Positions 9,788 through 20,193 of a stretch of 64,000 bases of DNA are shown here, piece by piece. The stretch's first letter is position 1. Each line of letters begins with the position of its first letter. The notes beneath the pieces were generated by a model that saw only the letters and a list, made by a program, of their open reading frames with translations, was not told where the DNA came from and did no database searches. A program made the translations under genes and the position numbers. This DNA is from Conchocele bisecta (taxonomy: Eukaryota; Mollusca; Bivalvia; Lucinida; Thyasiridae), in NCBI GenBank assembly GCA_029237695.1, contig CM055275.1, forward strand, positions 8,630,899-8,694,898. The letters are read 5' to 3'.

Positions 9788-10098
9788 CTTTGTTTTTTGC
9801 AATTCCGTCAACCCAAGGTCATAGTAGTAGACTTGAACGTCCGGGTGGTATCCTGCGATCACGGTTTCTCGTATGTTATCCAATAGCAATAAGGATTCGT
9901 AGTAATGATTGGCTGATGCAGCCGTTGCTATGACAGGCACATGACTTGTGGGCGTGTCAAACGTCGAGAAGACGCCCATCGCTTTGAGATATTCAGCAGC
10001 GCCGTCTAGTGGGTAGTTGGAGACGACCGCCATGTTTTCTTCAAGCGTACTGCCGAAGGAGGTATTGCAGCGTTGTGCTATCTTCTCCACCAATGCAT
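9788..10098 (-). CDS. Exon of a DUF1647-like (glycosyltransferase-fold) protein
   Basis: An open frame on the minus strand encodes about 103 residues. It contains VPVIATAASANHYYES and, about 35 residues later, VQVYYYDLGLTELQK. The pattern P-[VI]-x-x-TAAS-x-NH with a following YDLGL-T-x-x-Q is what I know from invertebrate DUF1647 / nucleotide-diphospho-sugar transferase-like proteins, which are Golgi-type secretory enzymes of uncertain substrate. The frame ends at AAAACAAAG|GTGTTT, an acceptable donor after K. The most likely acceptor is GTTGCAG at 10105-10099, so the exon would start at 10098; the frame itself stays open to about 10126. Only this one exon is seen; the conserved Cys- and Trp-rich remainder of the family is not found in neighbouring open frames. 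It is bracketed by MITEs L0 (upstream) and A3 (downstream). It could be a live exon with long introns or an orphaned pseudo-exon. Confidence 0.55.
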
Positions 10099-10109
10099 CT
10101 GCAACACCG

Positions 10110-10336
10110 GTAGCCGATTTCACCAAAAGTCAAAGGTATACGTATCTTGTGAAGTACACTCTGAGGGAGAAATTAGATAAATTGATTCATTTATTATACT
10201 GAATTATTACCGTATAATAATTCTGCATACTTTTAATCAAATATATGCAGTTGTTAGTTCTATATGAAATAATGCATTTCGGAAAAAATAAATGATTACT
10301 CCCTCAAAGTACACTTAGCTAGTTAAGTATTCTTAA
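10110..10336 (-). mobile_element. L-family MITE, partial (L0)
   Basis: Starts GTAGCCGATTTCACC, the L terminus, and carries CTTTTAATCAAATATATGCA and 'atgattactccctcaaagta' in inverted order relative to L1-L3. The far terminus has decayed. It sits within a few bases of the inferred splice acceptor of the DUF1647-like exon. Confidence 0.8.
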
Positions 10337-10483
10337 CAATTGTGGATGTAAATGCGTGTAATTTGTTTATGTTGACATTGTCTGATAAATTAAAATTTGT
10401 CTACGAGTGATTACGTGGCATCAGACTAATTGCGACGTATTGTATGACGTCATTTTAGGTGATATTCCTTAAATAACTCTAAA

Positions 10484-10743
10484 ACGCGGCACGCCATGTG
10501 ATTTTGTGCCCAAGAACATGTGCGATATTTCATGAAACGTATTTACAAACTTTACGTTAGCTACCGTGAATGGTGTCGAAAGTTGACGAATTGTTCGCAG
10601 CAAATGCGAAATTAAATTCCGCATTTGCTGTGCTAATTTCGTCACCGTGTGACGTCAGTAACAGAAAATATATCACAGTTTTTTTAAATATTTTTCATGT
10701 AAAATCCCACATGTTCTTAGGTACAACATCACATGGCGTGTCT
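10484..10743. mobile_element. V: single foldback element
   Basis: Imperfect inverted repeats of about 120 bp: 'ggcacgccatgtgatttt' and 'caagaacatgtgcga' on the left pair with 'cccacatgttcttagg' and 'catcacatggcgtgtc' on the right. The apex is GCAAATGCGAAATTAAATTCC at about 10612. Only one copy in the window. Confidence 0.7.
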
Positions 10744-10970
10744 CAAATGATACAACGCATTTTTATTCATTATCTAGACGTAGTATGTCATGTGAAGCGC
10801 TATATATTTTCTGTGTCATGTTTCAGCAAACAATTCGTTGGCACCACTTGTATCCGCAGTAGCTACTAATATGTTTAGAAATTGACATTTTCGCTACTAA
10901 TAATTTAAGAAATTATTTGAAAAGTAAGTTACTATGGGGTTACAACAATGGAGAAACGAAAACTGTATCG

Positions 10971-11366
10971 TATAGAAGCGTCCTGGTGCCAATGCTAAAC
11001 TATTTTTTATCTCCTCATTAGGAGATACTAACTCCTAATTGGGAGATAGTATCTCCCAATTAGGAGTTAGTATCTCCTAATGTATTAGGACTTAGTATCT
11101 CCTAATTAGGAGTTAGTGTCTCCTAATTAGGACCTACTATCTCCTAATTAGGACTTACTCTCTATGTAAGTGTGAAAACATGTTTTATCTCCTAATTAGG
11201 AGATACTAACTCCTAATTAGGAGATACTAAGTCCCAATTATGAGATAATAAGTCCTAATTAGGAGATACTAAGTCCTAATTATGAGATAATAAGTCCTAA
11301 TTAGGAGATATTATCCACTAATTAGGAGATACATATATTTTAGCATTGGCACCAGGACGTTTCCAT
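10971..11366. mobile_element. B-family foldback, longest copy (B3)
   Basis: TIRs GAAGCGTCCTGGTGCCAATG and CATTGGCACCAGGACGTTTC enclose about 20 tandem palindromic CTCCTAATTAGGA units. The copy is clean at both ends, so it best defines the family: TIR, then GCTAAA-ATTTTATC, then the minisatellite arms. Confidence 0.88.
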
Positions 11367-12503
11367 AGTATTGTATTTGTCATTATATCAGTCCATTTTG
11401 GCTACTAATTTCAAAATTCTATCGCAACACATTGATCCCGTATTGAGGATATATTTCAGAAAATTCCGTCTTGGAATTATAGCCCATTGACTTATCTCCC
11501 TTCTATAATCGCCGAAGTTGGCTTGAAAATTTCCGTCAATGACGTCACAAACATTCCAGACCATGTACTGTGCAATGTGTGTCAACTCTCGACGTCGTTT
11601 GCTGAAAATATGGATGTTTTTGTTATCGAATACATATCGGATATGGTAACAACGACAGCGGGCAGGGGGAGACAACTGAATTTGCAGTTTCGGCTCCGTC
11701 ACCGTATCTGGAAGAAGAAATGTTTGACAATTGTCAGGTAATATAGGGTTAACTGTATTGTAATTTTCAAATTTTCGGCGTATATAAGAAAATGATAGAT
11801 CGGAAAATCTGTTTAATGGTGACTCCTATTTCAAATGCACTACTTTACTACTGGCGTAGGAATACATATTGAAATAATTTGCGACCGTTCATCAACAATG
11901 ATATACCTGTAATGTATGACCATCAGCCAATCAGATTGCGTGATATTTATAGAGTGCATTAGCATATGTTATATATCGCATAGCAGGGATGTTAACATTG
12001 CAATATCGTCCCTATTTATGTTTAGACACAAGCAGAAAGTTAGATAAATAAAAAGTGTCATGTGATTACGATTAAGTCTTTTGAAGGGAGTTTTATTTAA
12101 AAAAAATTGCTGTTCATGACAATTATTATTTCTCTGACGTTCTGTCGGTTTCTAAATGCGTACCTGTCTACGTCGTTTGCTGAATCATGGATACATTTTA
12201 TTATATTATCTGTCACCAACTCTGTCACCATGACCGAGAGATATCTTACAGTCAACACTTCTTGGAGATGTTAAAAAATTGCCCCCCCCCCCCTAACCCT
12301 AGCTCAGCAACCCTGTCTTGCACATTGATTAAGTGAAGAATTTATCTCTACCGGTTATCAATTTCAACTGACTTGTGAGTAGTAAGAGGAAGACATCCGT
12401 ACCAGGTGACCAAACCAATATATCCCGAGCTGCTTGACTTTGGAAAGTAGTATATAGTGAGATGTGTGCATCTGCTTCTTCGTGACAATGAACCACTATA
12501 TCA
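11367..12503. other. Non-coding; no named element
   Basis: Contains GGGAGATAAG-like and TGACGTCA-like pieces, and a C13 run near 12280-12292. Overlapping open frames on both strands (11388-11741) have no recognisable domain and are probably fortuitous. Confidence 0.4.
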
Positions 12504-12672
12504 GGGCCCGGTTGCTCAAAACATCCGTTAGCTTAACGGACTGTTAAATTCTTAACTGAATGGTTAAAATCTCTGTTTTAACAGAGATTTTAACCATTCA
12601 GTTAAGGATTTAACAGTCCGTTAAGAATTTAACAGTCCGTTAAGCTAACTGGTGTTTTGAACAACCGGGCCC
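12504..12672. mobile_element. S: foldback with GGGCCCGGTTG ends
   Basis: A 169 bp near-perfect palindrome: GGGCCCGGTTGCTCAAAACA at the left, TGTTTTGAACAACCGGGCCC at the right, with repeated TTAACAGTCCGTTAAG inside. It resembles T in its GGGCCCG-start, but the interior is unrelated. Confidence 0.85.
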
Positions 12673-13732
12673 TGGTTGTTTGTGGGAGCTGAAGTTGCAT
12701 ATACAACAACAAGACCATGTGAACTATACGCAAATAAGTCAAGTGGACGCTGCCCAATGTATTCAGTATACGAACTTTGATATCTGCAGACAACAACAGA
12801 AGAGATACAGGTTCAGATAAGGAATTAGTAATTGAGTATTGTTACTCCATCATTTCTGAAGCAATTGGGTATTTCAAAATATTAATTTTGGTAAAATTAA
12901 ATCACACTACTGTTTACATATCAACAGACAGCAATTGTTGAATATTTTGTTTCGAAATGTAAACATATCTTGACATTTCACTAGATAACAATTATAATAA
13001 ATTAAATTCATGGAAAAATAAGAAAACTATGCTATATTGTGGTCTGTTTATTGTTTTATGCAGCATGATAAAGGTACCACAATTGTTCTCATTGCTTTTT
13101 GATACTCACTAGTTCTGATTTCAATTGTTTTTTTTTGCAATTTTAAATACGCAGCTTATCTGGAGCTATGTTATGCAGTATGCATAATGCGTTTCACTGT
13201 CAAATGTCACTAGGACGTGGGAATAACCTATCGGCAGTCTTGATATGCATATCAGAAACACATCATCAACGATTTCTAGGTGTTTTTAACAGATTGGACT
13301 ACGGCCTGAGCATCTATTATAATAACCTTACCGCTGACAACATCGGGATCACCGGTGTCTATGCCATCGATATATCCATTTGCATGTTTGCATTTGTCGA
13401 GACTGACTGTTCTGACACCAACTCTGTCACAATGTTGTCATCGGCCAGCTCATCAGTGACAGACTCTGCTGGCGCCAGACTGTACTCTTGCGAAGTTGTC
13501 GAAATTTGCTAGTTGTTTCATAAACGAGCCTTTGTCCGATGGAAGTACCAATGTTCCATCTGTAGCAAATAAAGACCTCAGCGTTACTGCCATTTCGTAG
13601 TTCATATGGTGTCCACTTATCCACTAAGACCGGTTAGATATGGTTACATCGTAGCAATTGTCATCCTCCGTAAAACAACTGTCAGGTTGCATAAATCTAG
13701 TTACATCATTTAGTTTAAACATATTTTATTTG
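12673..13732. other. Possible degenerate coding relic near 13170-13624
   Basis: Open frames of 114 codons (plus, 13168-13512) and 65 codons (minus, 13427-13624) overlap. On the minus strand, sense-like pieces in different frames (YELRNGSNAEVF, then DGTLVLPSDKGSF, then DELADDNIVTEL) hint at a frameshifted pseudogene. I recognise no family and the signal may be chance. Confidence 0.25.
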
Positions 13733-13850
13733 CAGATTGTTTACAAGTTCATTGTCAATGTCAATGCTATATACAGTACTATACAAATGGGATTGAATTG
13801 AAAGCAAGCTTATTTACATCCTCTCCCTAACATGTGACTAGATATCATAT
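13733..13850 (-). repeat. Interspersed repeat, inverted copy of 1273-1390
   Basis: Reverse complement of the first copy over about 115 bp, including AAGCTTGCTTTCAA and TTTGTATAGTACTG. Confidence 0.7.
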
Positions 13851-14192
13851 GATGCAGAAACCAAGACTTTCATGCCATCAGTTTTAGAACAGTTTGTATT
13901 CTGTGATAATTGATATTTTCTGGATTATAAGTTGTTTTCAGCATGCTCTGATACACGACGGCAATTACATTAAAGCAATTACATTTAAAATTTCCGAAAA
14001 ATATAGTATTGACACAAATGTACCGACAATATGTTCTATGCAATCAATTCCGTGATACGTGAAATGGAAAAATAATAAGGAATGAAGCAAGCCACAATAG
14101 GAGTTGGAGTCTTAATTCCACACCAAGCCATGCCCAGTTAGCGCCACCCCAAGTCAGATAGTGATAAGTATGTGCACACGCAGGCATCACTA
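13851..14192. other. Non-coding stretch
   Basis: No gene or repeat family recognised. Confidence 0.4.
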
Positions 14193-15216
14193 TATGGTGC
14201 ATTAAAATCGACCGGTGTTTTGTATCAATAGTCTAATTGATGCGAAAATGGCTTCATTGGAGTTATCATCAAGTTGTCTGTTACCATAGAGTATAGTGTG
14301 GAGGGTGGGGTGGTTTGTATGTCGTCTATTAGTTCGGATCTATGGTCTCCATATCGAGTGCTGTGGAAAAAGAAATTGTCCACAGTTACAGTTGGGCGAG
14401 TCAATAATGTTCCTATAGGAATGAATGGCCTTTTTGTGGAATTTATCGGGATATAAACTTGGAAAAGTCGCGGGAATACTGGACGAAGGCCGGAAGGCCT
14501 CGTCCAGTATTCCCGCGACTTTTCCAAGTTTATATCCCCGATAAATTCCACAAAAAGGTCATTCATTCCTTATAATTCCAGCATTTGAAATAAATTCATC
14601 AAGAAAATGTGTTTATTTTCCATTTTCTTAAGAATGTTACTGAAAGTAGTTCGGCGTGGGAGTTTACTGGGATATAAATTTTGGACAGAGACTTGCTACG
14701 GGCCAATCAAATGTTAAGGAATTGTGTAAATATTTTTGTGCTGGAATTATTACGATATAAATCATGATTGAGAGAACTGCATTACGTTCGAAGACGTGTG
14801 TGTAATACCTGGACATACCTAGGACCACTGTAGTAGTAGGTTGGGACCTCTCCGGTATTTGTTTTTATTTTGGGTTTAAAACAATTAAGTGATGGGGCGT
14901 TCCGTGTGTCATCTGGAAGAGAGTTCCACTCCCGGATAGTGGATGGTAGAAACGAGTTATAATAAAGGGTGGTTCTGGACCGTAAAATCTTTATATTATC
15001 AGGGTTTCGTAAATTATAACGGGAAGTATCTGTTTCCAGTGGAAGGACATCGACCAGGTAACTGGGTGAGATGCCATTTTTCATTTTGTAAAATAGGGAC
15101 AATTTATGTGAGTGACGTATATTTTCTAATGTTTCCCAGCAGGTTTCGATATATAATGACTCGATTGAAACAAGCCGAGTGACAACATTAGCGATACGTG
15201 CTGCTTTATACATCAT
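14193..15216 (-). pseudogene. LINE reverse transcriptase C-terminal fragment, interrupted by A4
   Basis: On the minus strand an open frame from 15216 to 14782 carries the RT-carboxy-end hallmarks KAARI...TRLVSIESL, HKLSLFYKMKNGISPSYL and NSFLPSTIREWNSLP, as in many invertebrate LINE proteins. It breaks at a stop within the LHTRLRT motif. A4 is inserted a few codons later (14415-14750). On the far side the protein resumes as NIIDSPNCNCG, a Cys-rich motif, and then in shifted frames to about 14193 with sense that fits the end of the ORF. The 5' part is missing (truncated at a minisatellite near 15216). Inactive. Confidence 0.82.
14415..14750 (+). mobile_element. A-family element inserted in the LINE (A4)
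   Basis: Hairpin 14415-14570 and tail to GCTGGAATTAT at 14750. It lies between the two halves of the LINE CCHC-like region. The junctions (CGTAA / AACATT on the minus strand) leave at most a 2 bp duplication. Confidence 0.9.
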
Positions 15217-15316
15217 TTGTAAAACAACTATCAGGTTGTGTGTATCAGGTTACATCAATTGTGGGTGTATATCTAGCTGCACAATTTGTAGAAAATATAT
15301 CGGGTTGTATAGATCT
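15217..15316. repeat. Degenerate minisatellite, about 40 bp units
   Basis: Units of the form GTAAAACAACTATCAGGTTG followed by a TAGATCT/GTTACATC motif. They recur on the other side of L1 (15622-15740) and near 13665-13700. Confidence 0.6.
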
Positions 15317-15621
15317 GTAGCCTATTTCACCAAACTTGCAAAGCATACTTATCTATCAAAGTTTGAGGGAGTAATCATTTATGTCTCCCGAAATGAATTA
15401 TTTCATATAGAACTAACGACTGCATATATGTGATGATTAAAAGTATGCAGAATTATTATACTGAATGTATTACATTATCACAGCCAAAATGGCTGTGATA
15501 ATGTAATAAATTCAGTATAATAAAAATGAATAAATGTATCCTTACATTGAAAATGTCTCCCTCAAAGTGTACGTAGCAAGATAAGTACTTTGTACTTTGT
15601 AATGTTGGTTAAATAGGCTAC
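15317..15621 (+). mobile_element. L-family MITE (L1)
   Basis: TIRs GTAGCCTATTTCACCAAACT and AAATAGGCTAC; subterminal AAAGT(A/G)TAC repeats; central palindrome CATTATCACAGCCAAAATGG with its complement. Inserted within the 40 bp minisatellite. Confidence 0.88.
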
Positions 15622-16255
15622 AGGTTACATCATGTGTAGAACAAAGATCAGGTTGTGTAGATCTGATTCCATTGTAGCTAGTTTCACCATATGTAGGAGA
15701 ACTATCAGAGTGTGTAGCTATAACAACGCTAGCTACAATAATTCGCCTCCGATATGTTATCTACGGCTACAATTTGACCTATTCAACAGATGTGAGCAAC
15801 CTAAGTGCATACCCAAACCTGTTGCATGTAGGTCCAAATTTAGTAAACTGTATATTTTATACATTTAAACAAATAACCTTAGATGTAGAAGTAGCAACTT
15901 ACTAAAACAACAGAACAGGGAAATCATTTTCCCATGGAAGCCTTCTTTTTTTTGACGGTTTTATATCGCTAACATATCAAACACGCCGGATAACCGAGTG
16001 CAAAAATCACTCTTCCATGTGTTACATTAAAGAGGTGGGGTTAAATTGCTACAATCGCGAGAGGCAAGCAGCAGGGTAGCAATTTTATTTCTATAACAAC
16101 ACTAGCGTTTCCATAGCAATCATTCAAGTACATTTGTGTGTATCAATTTCATCCATAAACATGTGACATGAAAGTTGAATCATGCTAATGTTAGACTATT
16201 CCACTAATAAAAGAAGTAGGTCAATTCTAACTCTTACAAATTATGACAAACACTG
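15622..16255. other. Minisatellite remainder and non-coding DNA
   Basis: The first 120 bp continue the GTTACATC / AGGTTGTGTAGATCTG minisatellite. The rest shows no gene. Confidence 0.45.
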
Positions 16256-17025
16256 AAGGTGCATGATCACGTGGTTACAACAACAACAACGTCGCCCACT
16301 ACAAAGAAAGTATTATTTGATAATTCCAGCACAAACATATTTACACAATTCCCTAACATTTGATTGGCCCGTACCAAGTGTCTGTCCAAAATTTACATCC
16401 CAGTAAACTCCCACGTCGAACTACTTTCCGTAACCGTGAGGCGCAGTTAAAATAATTCTTAAGAAAACGGAAAATAAACACATTTTCTTGATTAATTTAT
16501 TTAAAATGCTGGAATTATAAGGAATGAATGGCCTTTTTGTGGAATTTATCGGGGATATAAACTTGGAAAAGTCACGGGAATACTGGACGAGGCCTTCCGG
16601 CCTTCGTCCAGTATTCCCGCGACTTTTCCAAGTTTATACCCCGATAAATTCCACAAAAAGGCCATTCATTCCTATAATATTTTCCTTAATATGCAACGGA
16701 TTTTGCTGAAATATGGCGCAGCAAACACTCGTCATCATGAGCTGTATTTGGTGGGAGTTCGGCACATATTTATGTCGTTTTTGCGAAGAATCGATTTCCG
16801 TGTTTATAGACACGGAAGTCGTTTCTTCGCAAAAACGACAGAAAGTTGGGCGAAAATACAGAGACCACCAAATGCAGCTTAACAAGACGCGTTTGATGCG
16901 CCATATTTCATCACAATCCGTTACGTAATAAGGACACTTTGAAATAATACGTACTTTGAATCAGATGGATTCTGGAAGTTTCAGTACTTGTTGTTGTTGT
17001 TAGTACCACGTGATCATACACCTTG
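16256..17025 (-). mobile_element. X-family element carrying A5 (X2)
   Basis: Ends AAGGTGCATGATCACGTGG and CCACGTGATCATACACCTTG. The copy is about 415 bp without the inserted A5 (16320-16675). The X sequence TATTATTTGAT...TTTTCCTTAATATG is split cleanly by A5, as comparison with 2290-2330 and 53485-53525 shows. Confidence 0.88.
16320..16675 (-). mobile_element. A-family element nested in X2 (A5)
   Basis: Full-length inverted copy; TAATTCCAGCACAAACATAT at the left, CCATTCATTCCTATA at the right. Confidence 0.9.
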
Positions 17026-17478
17026 AGATACTGTTGATACAAATTATGAAAAACACTGCAGATACTGTTGATACGTATCGTCTCGCCGGCTCATCTATAT
17101 CTACAATGTTTTTTTGCTACGGACGAACAGACGAACGGGTAGACGAACGATTTGATTGGATGTATCGGTGTTTAACGTCGTATCAACAGCTAAGGCCATT
17201 TACGGCCGGGCAATGGGTTCGATTTCGTATTTAACCTGCTGCATTGGGGGAAAATCCCAAAATCAGAAAGAAATGTTTACATCGACAAAAGTTCAGCCAT
17301 TGAATCATAATAATCTGACATCGTGCCAGGTCCTTACAACATCAAAGTCAATTTGCCCCTTCCCCTAAAAGTAATAGGATTAGGAATAGTCGTAATAAAC
17401 ATGTAAGAGGTAGTACCAGATGCAACTCCAACACACAAAAATGCCAAAGATGTGCCTGAGGGCCAAACCCGCAGACGA
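17026..17478. other. Non-coding stretch
   Basis: Contains 'tttaacgtcgtatcaaca' and 'taaggccatttacgg', a non-coding repeat style I associate with molluscs. No gene supported. Confidence 0.4.
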
Positions 17479-17775
17479 ATTCACCAACATTGCAAAGTAT
17501 ACTTTTCTAGCAAAGTATACTTTGAGGGAGTAATCATTTATTTTTCCTGAAATGCATTATTTCATACAGAACTAACAACTGCATATATTTGATGATTAAA
17601 AGTATGCAGAATTATTATACTGAATTTATTACATTATCACAGCCAAAATGGCTGTGATAATTCAATAAATTCAGTATAATAAAAATTAATAAATCTGATC
17701 TTAAATTGAAAATGTCTCCCTCAAAGTATACTTTGCTAGAAAAGTATACTTTGCAATGTTGGTGAAATAGACTAC
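17479..17775 (+). mobile_element. L-family MITE (L2)
   Basis: Left end shortened (TTCACCAACATTGCAAAGTA), right end GGTGAAATAGACTAC. Core palindrome CACAGCCAAAATGGCTGTG, as in L1 and L3. Confidence 0.88.
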
Positions 17776-18049
17776 CTGGTCTCCTGTCGAAAATCTGGTA
17801 ATGATGAATCCCGATCCAGATCGTTAAATTACCCATCGCATGCTCCCAACCAACCACCACAGACGAATTAACGAACGGACTACCAGACGGAAAATCGAGG
17901 TATCTATGCAATAACAATTACTGTCTGTTCCACGTTTTGCTGCCGACTAACTGTTGGCTATTAAACACATTAAATCCAAAAAATATTTAAAAGTAAGTAC
18001 TTTTTCACCAATAAGAAAAAAAGACACCCTCCCCAAAAAAAATTATCGG
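17776..18049. other. Non-coding; shared motif near 17826
   Basis: The string 'gcatgctcccaaccaaccac' recurs near 51847 ('gcatgctcccaaccaacgac') and, inverted and diverged, near 24170. A shared dispersed fragment. Confidence 0.5.
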
Positions 18050-18556
18050 ATGAAATTCCATCAAATATTGATTTTACAGCGAAAAAACGATTTTCCTATG
18101 GGAATTTAACATGGGGGCTAAAAATAGATTTTTAAAAAATATTATTTTTATTTGTGGACCGATTTTCAAAATCTAACTTGTTTTCTTAGTTACATCAATA
18201 TCAAGCTATCTAGCCAGGTTTCTGAGTCGAATTCCAAAAGTTTTGAAAATTGACTCCCCATGTTAAATTGCCAATGGAATTTAAAATGGGGACTAAAAAT
18301 AGATTTTGTTTTTAAATTGTTTTATTTGTGGACCTATTTTCAAAATCTAACTTAACAAAAACCTGCTTTTGACAGTGGAGACGATTCTCATGTGCTGTCA
18401 AAACCAGATTTTTGTCAAGTCTTGGTTAAACCATTTTCAAGCTATCTCGCCAGGTTTCGGAGTCAATTTCGATTTTTTTTGGAAATTGACTCCCCACATT
18501 AAATATTAAATTCCCATAGGAAAATCGTTTTTTCGCGATAAAATCAATATTTTTCT
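18050..18556. repeat. C-family relative, degenerate (C4)
   Basis: TCAAATATTGATTTTACAGCG at the left and the inverse TCGCGATAAAATCAATATTT at the right. Inside are two diverged copies of the block CAAGCTATCT(A/C)GCCAGGTTTC...GAGTC, a C core. The outer TIR with GGCAGCTTTCGTG is absent. Confidence 0.75.
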
Positions 18557-18961
18557 GCTTACTGGGCCCATAAACAGTGCGTTGAGTTAAAAAAATCAAT
18601 TTCGGCAGACATATGTTCTGGACATGCGACACTATACTCATTCATAGTTTGGGCATAAATGATCTTGAATGTGACCTTACCACATGACCTTGACCTCTAA
18701 TCTCAAAAGTAGCGCTTGAAATGCATTTCACATGCTCGAAACCTTATACAAAGTTGTTAATCTATGATTCTATTACTTTTGGGTGTCAAGTTATGGCAAC
18801 ACCTAATTCCGAATAGCCGACATCTTGAATTTCCAATATGACCACCACAGCGACAGCCCAGCTTGGCTCCCGCAAGAAAATGAAATGACATCGCTATATC
18901 TAACACTAAGCCCTCTAACTAAAACACATGCACACCAATACGCGCCTTATCTGGAGCTCAA
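18557..18961. other. Non-coding repeat-like stretch
   Basis: 'tgaccttgacctctaatctc' and 'gaaatgcatttcacatgctc' look like a dispersed mollusc-type repeat. No gene. Confidence 0.4.
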
Positions 18962-19217
18962 TACAGTGGAATCTCTCTAAACCGGATACCAAAAAAAACA
19001 TCTGTGATCTTATTTTTGATGAGCTTCTTGGTCATTTAACTCTGCTGAGAAAATATGTTCATGATCGCATAGCACACAACTATGGCTTAGAATGATCAAA
19101 TGCCTGATTTACAGTGACGATTTGTGTCGTATTTCTGCACCTAATTGATTGGATTGTACAGTAATACCTCTCTAAACCGAACCTGTATAATACATAACTT
19201 ACATGGCCGGTTTAATA
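18962..19217. mobile_element. Pogo-like MITE, degenerate (Y1)
   Basis: Starts TACAGTGGAATCTCTCTAAA, close to the CAGT(G)GAACCTC...TAAACC terminus known for pogo/Tigger-type Tc1-mariner elements. A second such terminus (TACAGTAATACCTCTCTAAA) lies at about 19157, and GGCCGGTTTAAT closes near 19215. The interior matches Y2 (34143-34363). Confidence 0.7.
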
Positions 19218-19520
19218 TTGCATTTTGTGTTAATCTGTAGCACAAACAAATGCACCCTATTGCCGCAACTAGCTGGAATACGCGTCTTCTACTGAGCATC
19301 CGCTGCGGACAGGAAGTGTCGAAGATGGCGGGTGTTGTTCCCATGTCAACCGTTGTCATGGATACCACGTGGGGGTCAGCAACAGCTCAGATAAACTTCT
19401 GTTCGCAGTCGTTATTGGATGTAGATTCTGTATTTTGAAAGAAAATGCATGTCGGTGGACGAGGAATAAATAACTTCTCGAGGGGTGTTCGAAAAGCCTC
19501 AATAAGTGAACATTATTTTA
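19218..19520. other. Non-coding stretch
   Basis: No family assigned. Overlapping short frames (19141-19438) without a recognisable domain. Confidence 0.35.
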
Positions 19521-20017
19521 TAGGTACATGCCCACTCAGTAGGCGCAGAAATTGTTCTTTATAGCAATTAAATAAGTGTATAATTGTGTCACTATGCCAC
19601 CAGTTCTAAGAATTAGGAGTGCCTGCTTTACAGATATAATCATTTAATAATATTTATTTTACTGATAGTGACTCGCGGTGGTTTCAGGCTATTTTCATAT
19701 GCAAATGAGGCATGCTATTTTTTATTTATTTATACTAATTAAATGCGTAATCTGAACAAAAAAATATTTTCGACAGATTTTAAAGTATTATCATTGCATA
19801 ACAAAAAATAAATACAGAAACTAAATAATAATATCCATTAACATTTTAAGGAAACACGGTTATCGCCCCTGATATCAGTCTGAAAATTACGTCTCATATA
19901 AAATGTAAAATAATGCTAATCAATACGCGGGGTAATGGTGTATAGCGGGCACTCGTAATTTTTAGAACTGGTATACACTTACTGAATTCCTTTATAGAAC
20001 AGTTTGTGCCTACTGAT
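19521..20017 (+). mobile_element. E-family element (E2)
   Basis: TIRs TAGGTACATGCCCACTCAGT and the eroded GTTTGTGCCTACTGAT. The core carries 'gtgactcgcggtgg', 'catatgcaaatgaggcatg' and 'atcgcccctgatatcag'. The left TTAA is mutated to TATA. Confidence 0.85.
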
Positions 20018-20193
20018 CGTCATGGAGAAATACAATTGTACTATAATTAAATTCGCCACATGATCAATTAAATCACTACACATGCAAACAATATGTTAAA
20101 TTCAATCATGTGATTTTTCATGTCTAAAGAGGTTATGTTAAGATCATCAAATCGTTGTTAAATATTATCTTAAAATGTCTCCGTTGTAAACTA

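Noticed and set aside
11388..11741. Overlapping open frames of 104 and 84 codons on opposite strands
   Set aside because: No domain sense on either strand; contains motifs seen in non-coding mollusc DNA (GGGAGATAAG, TGACGTCA).
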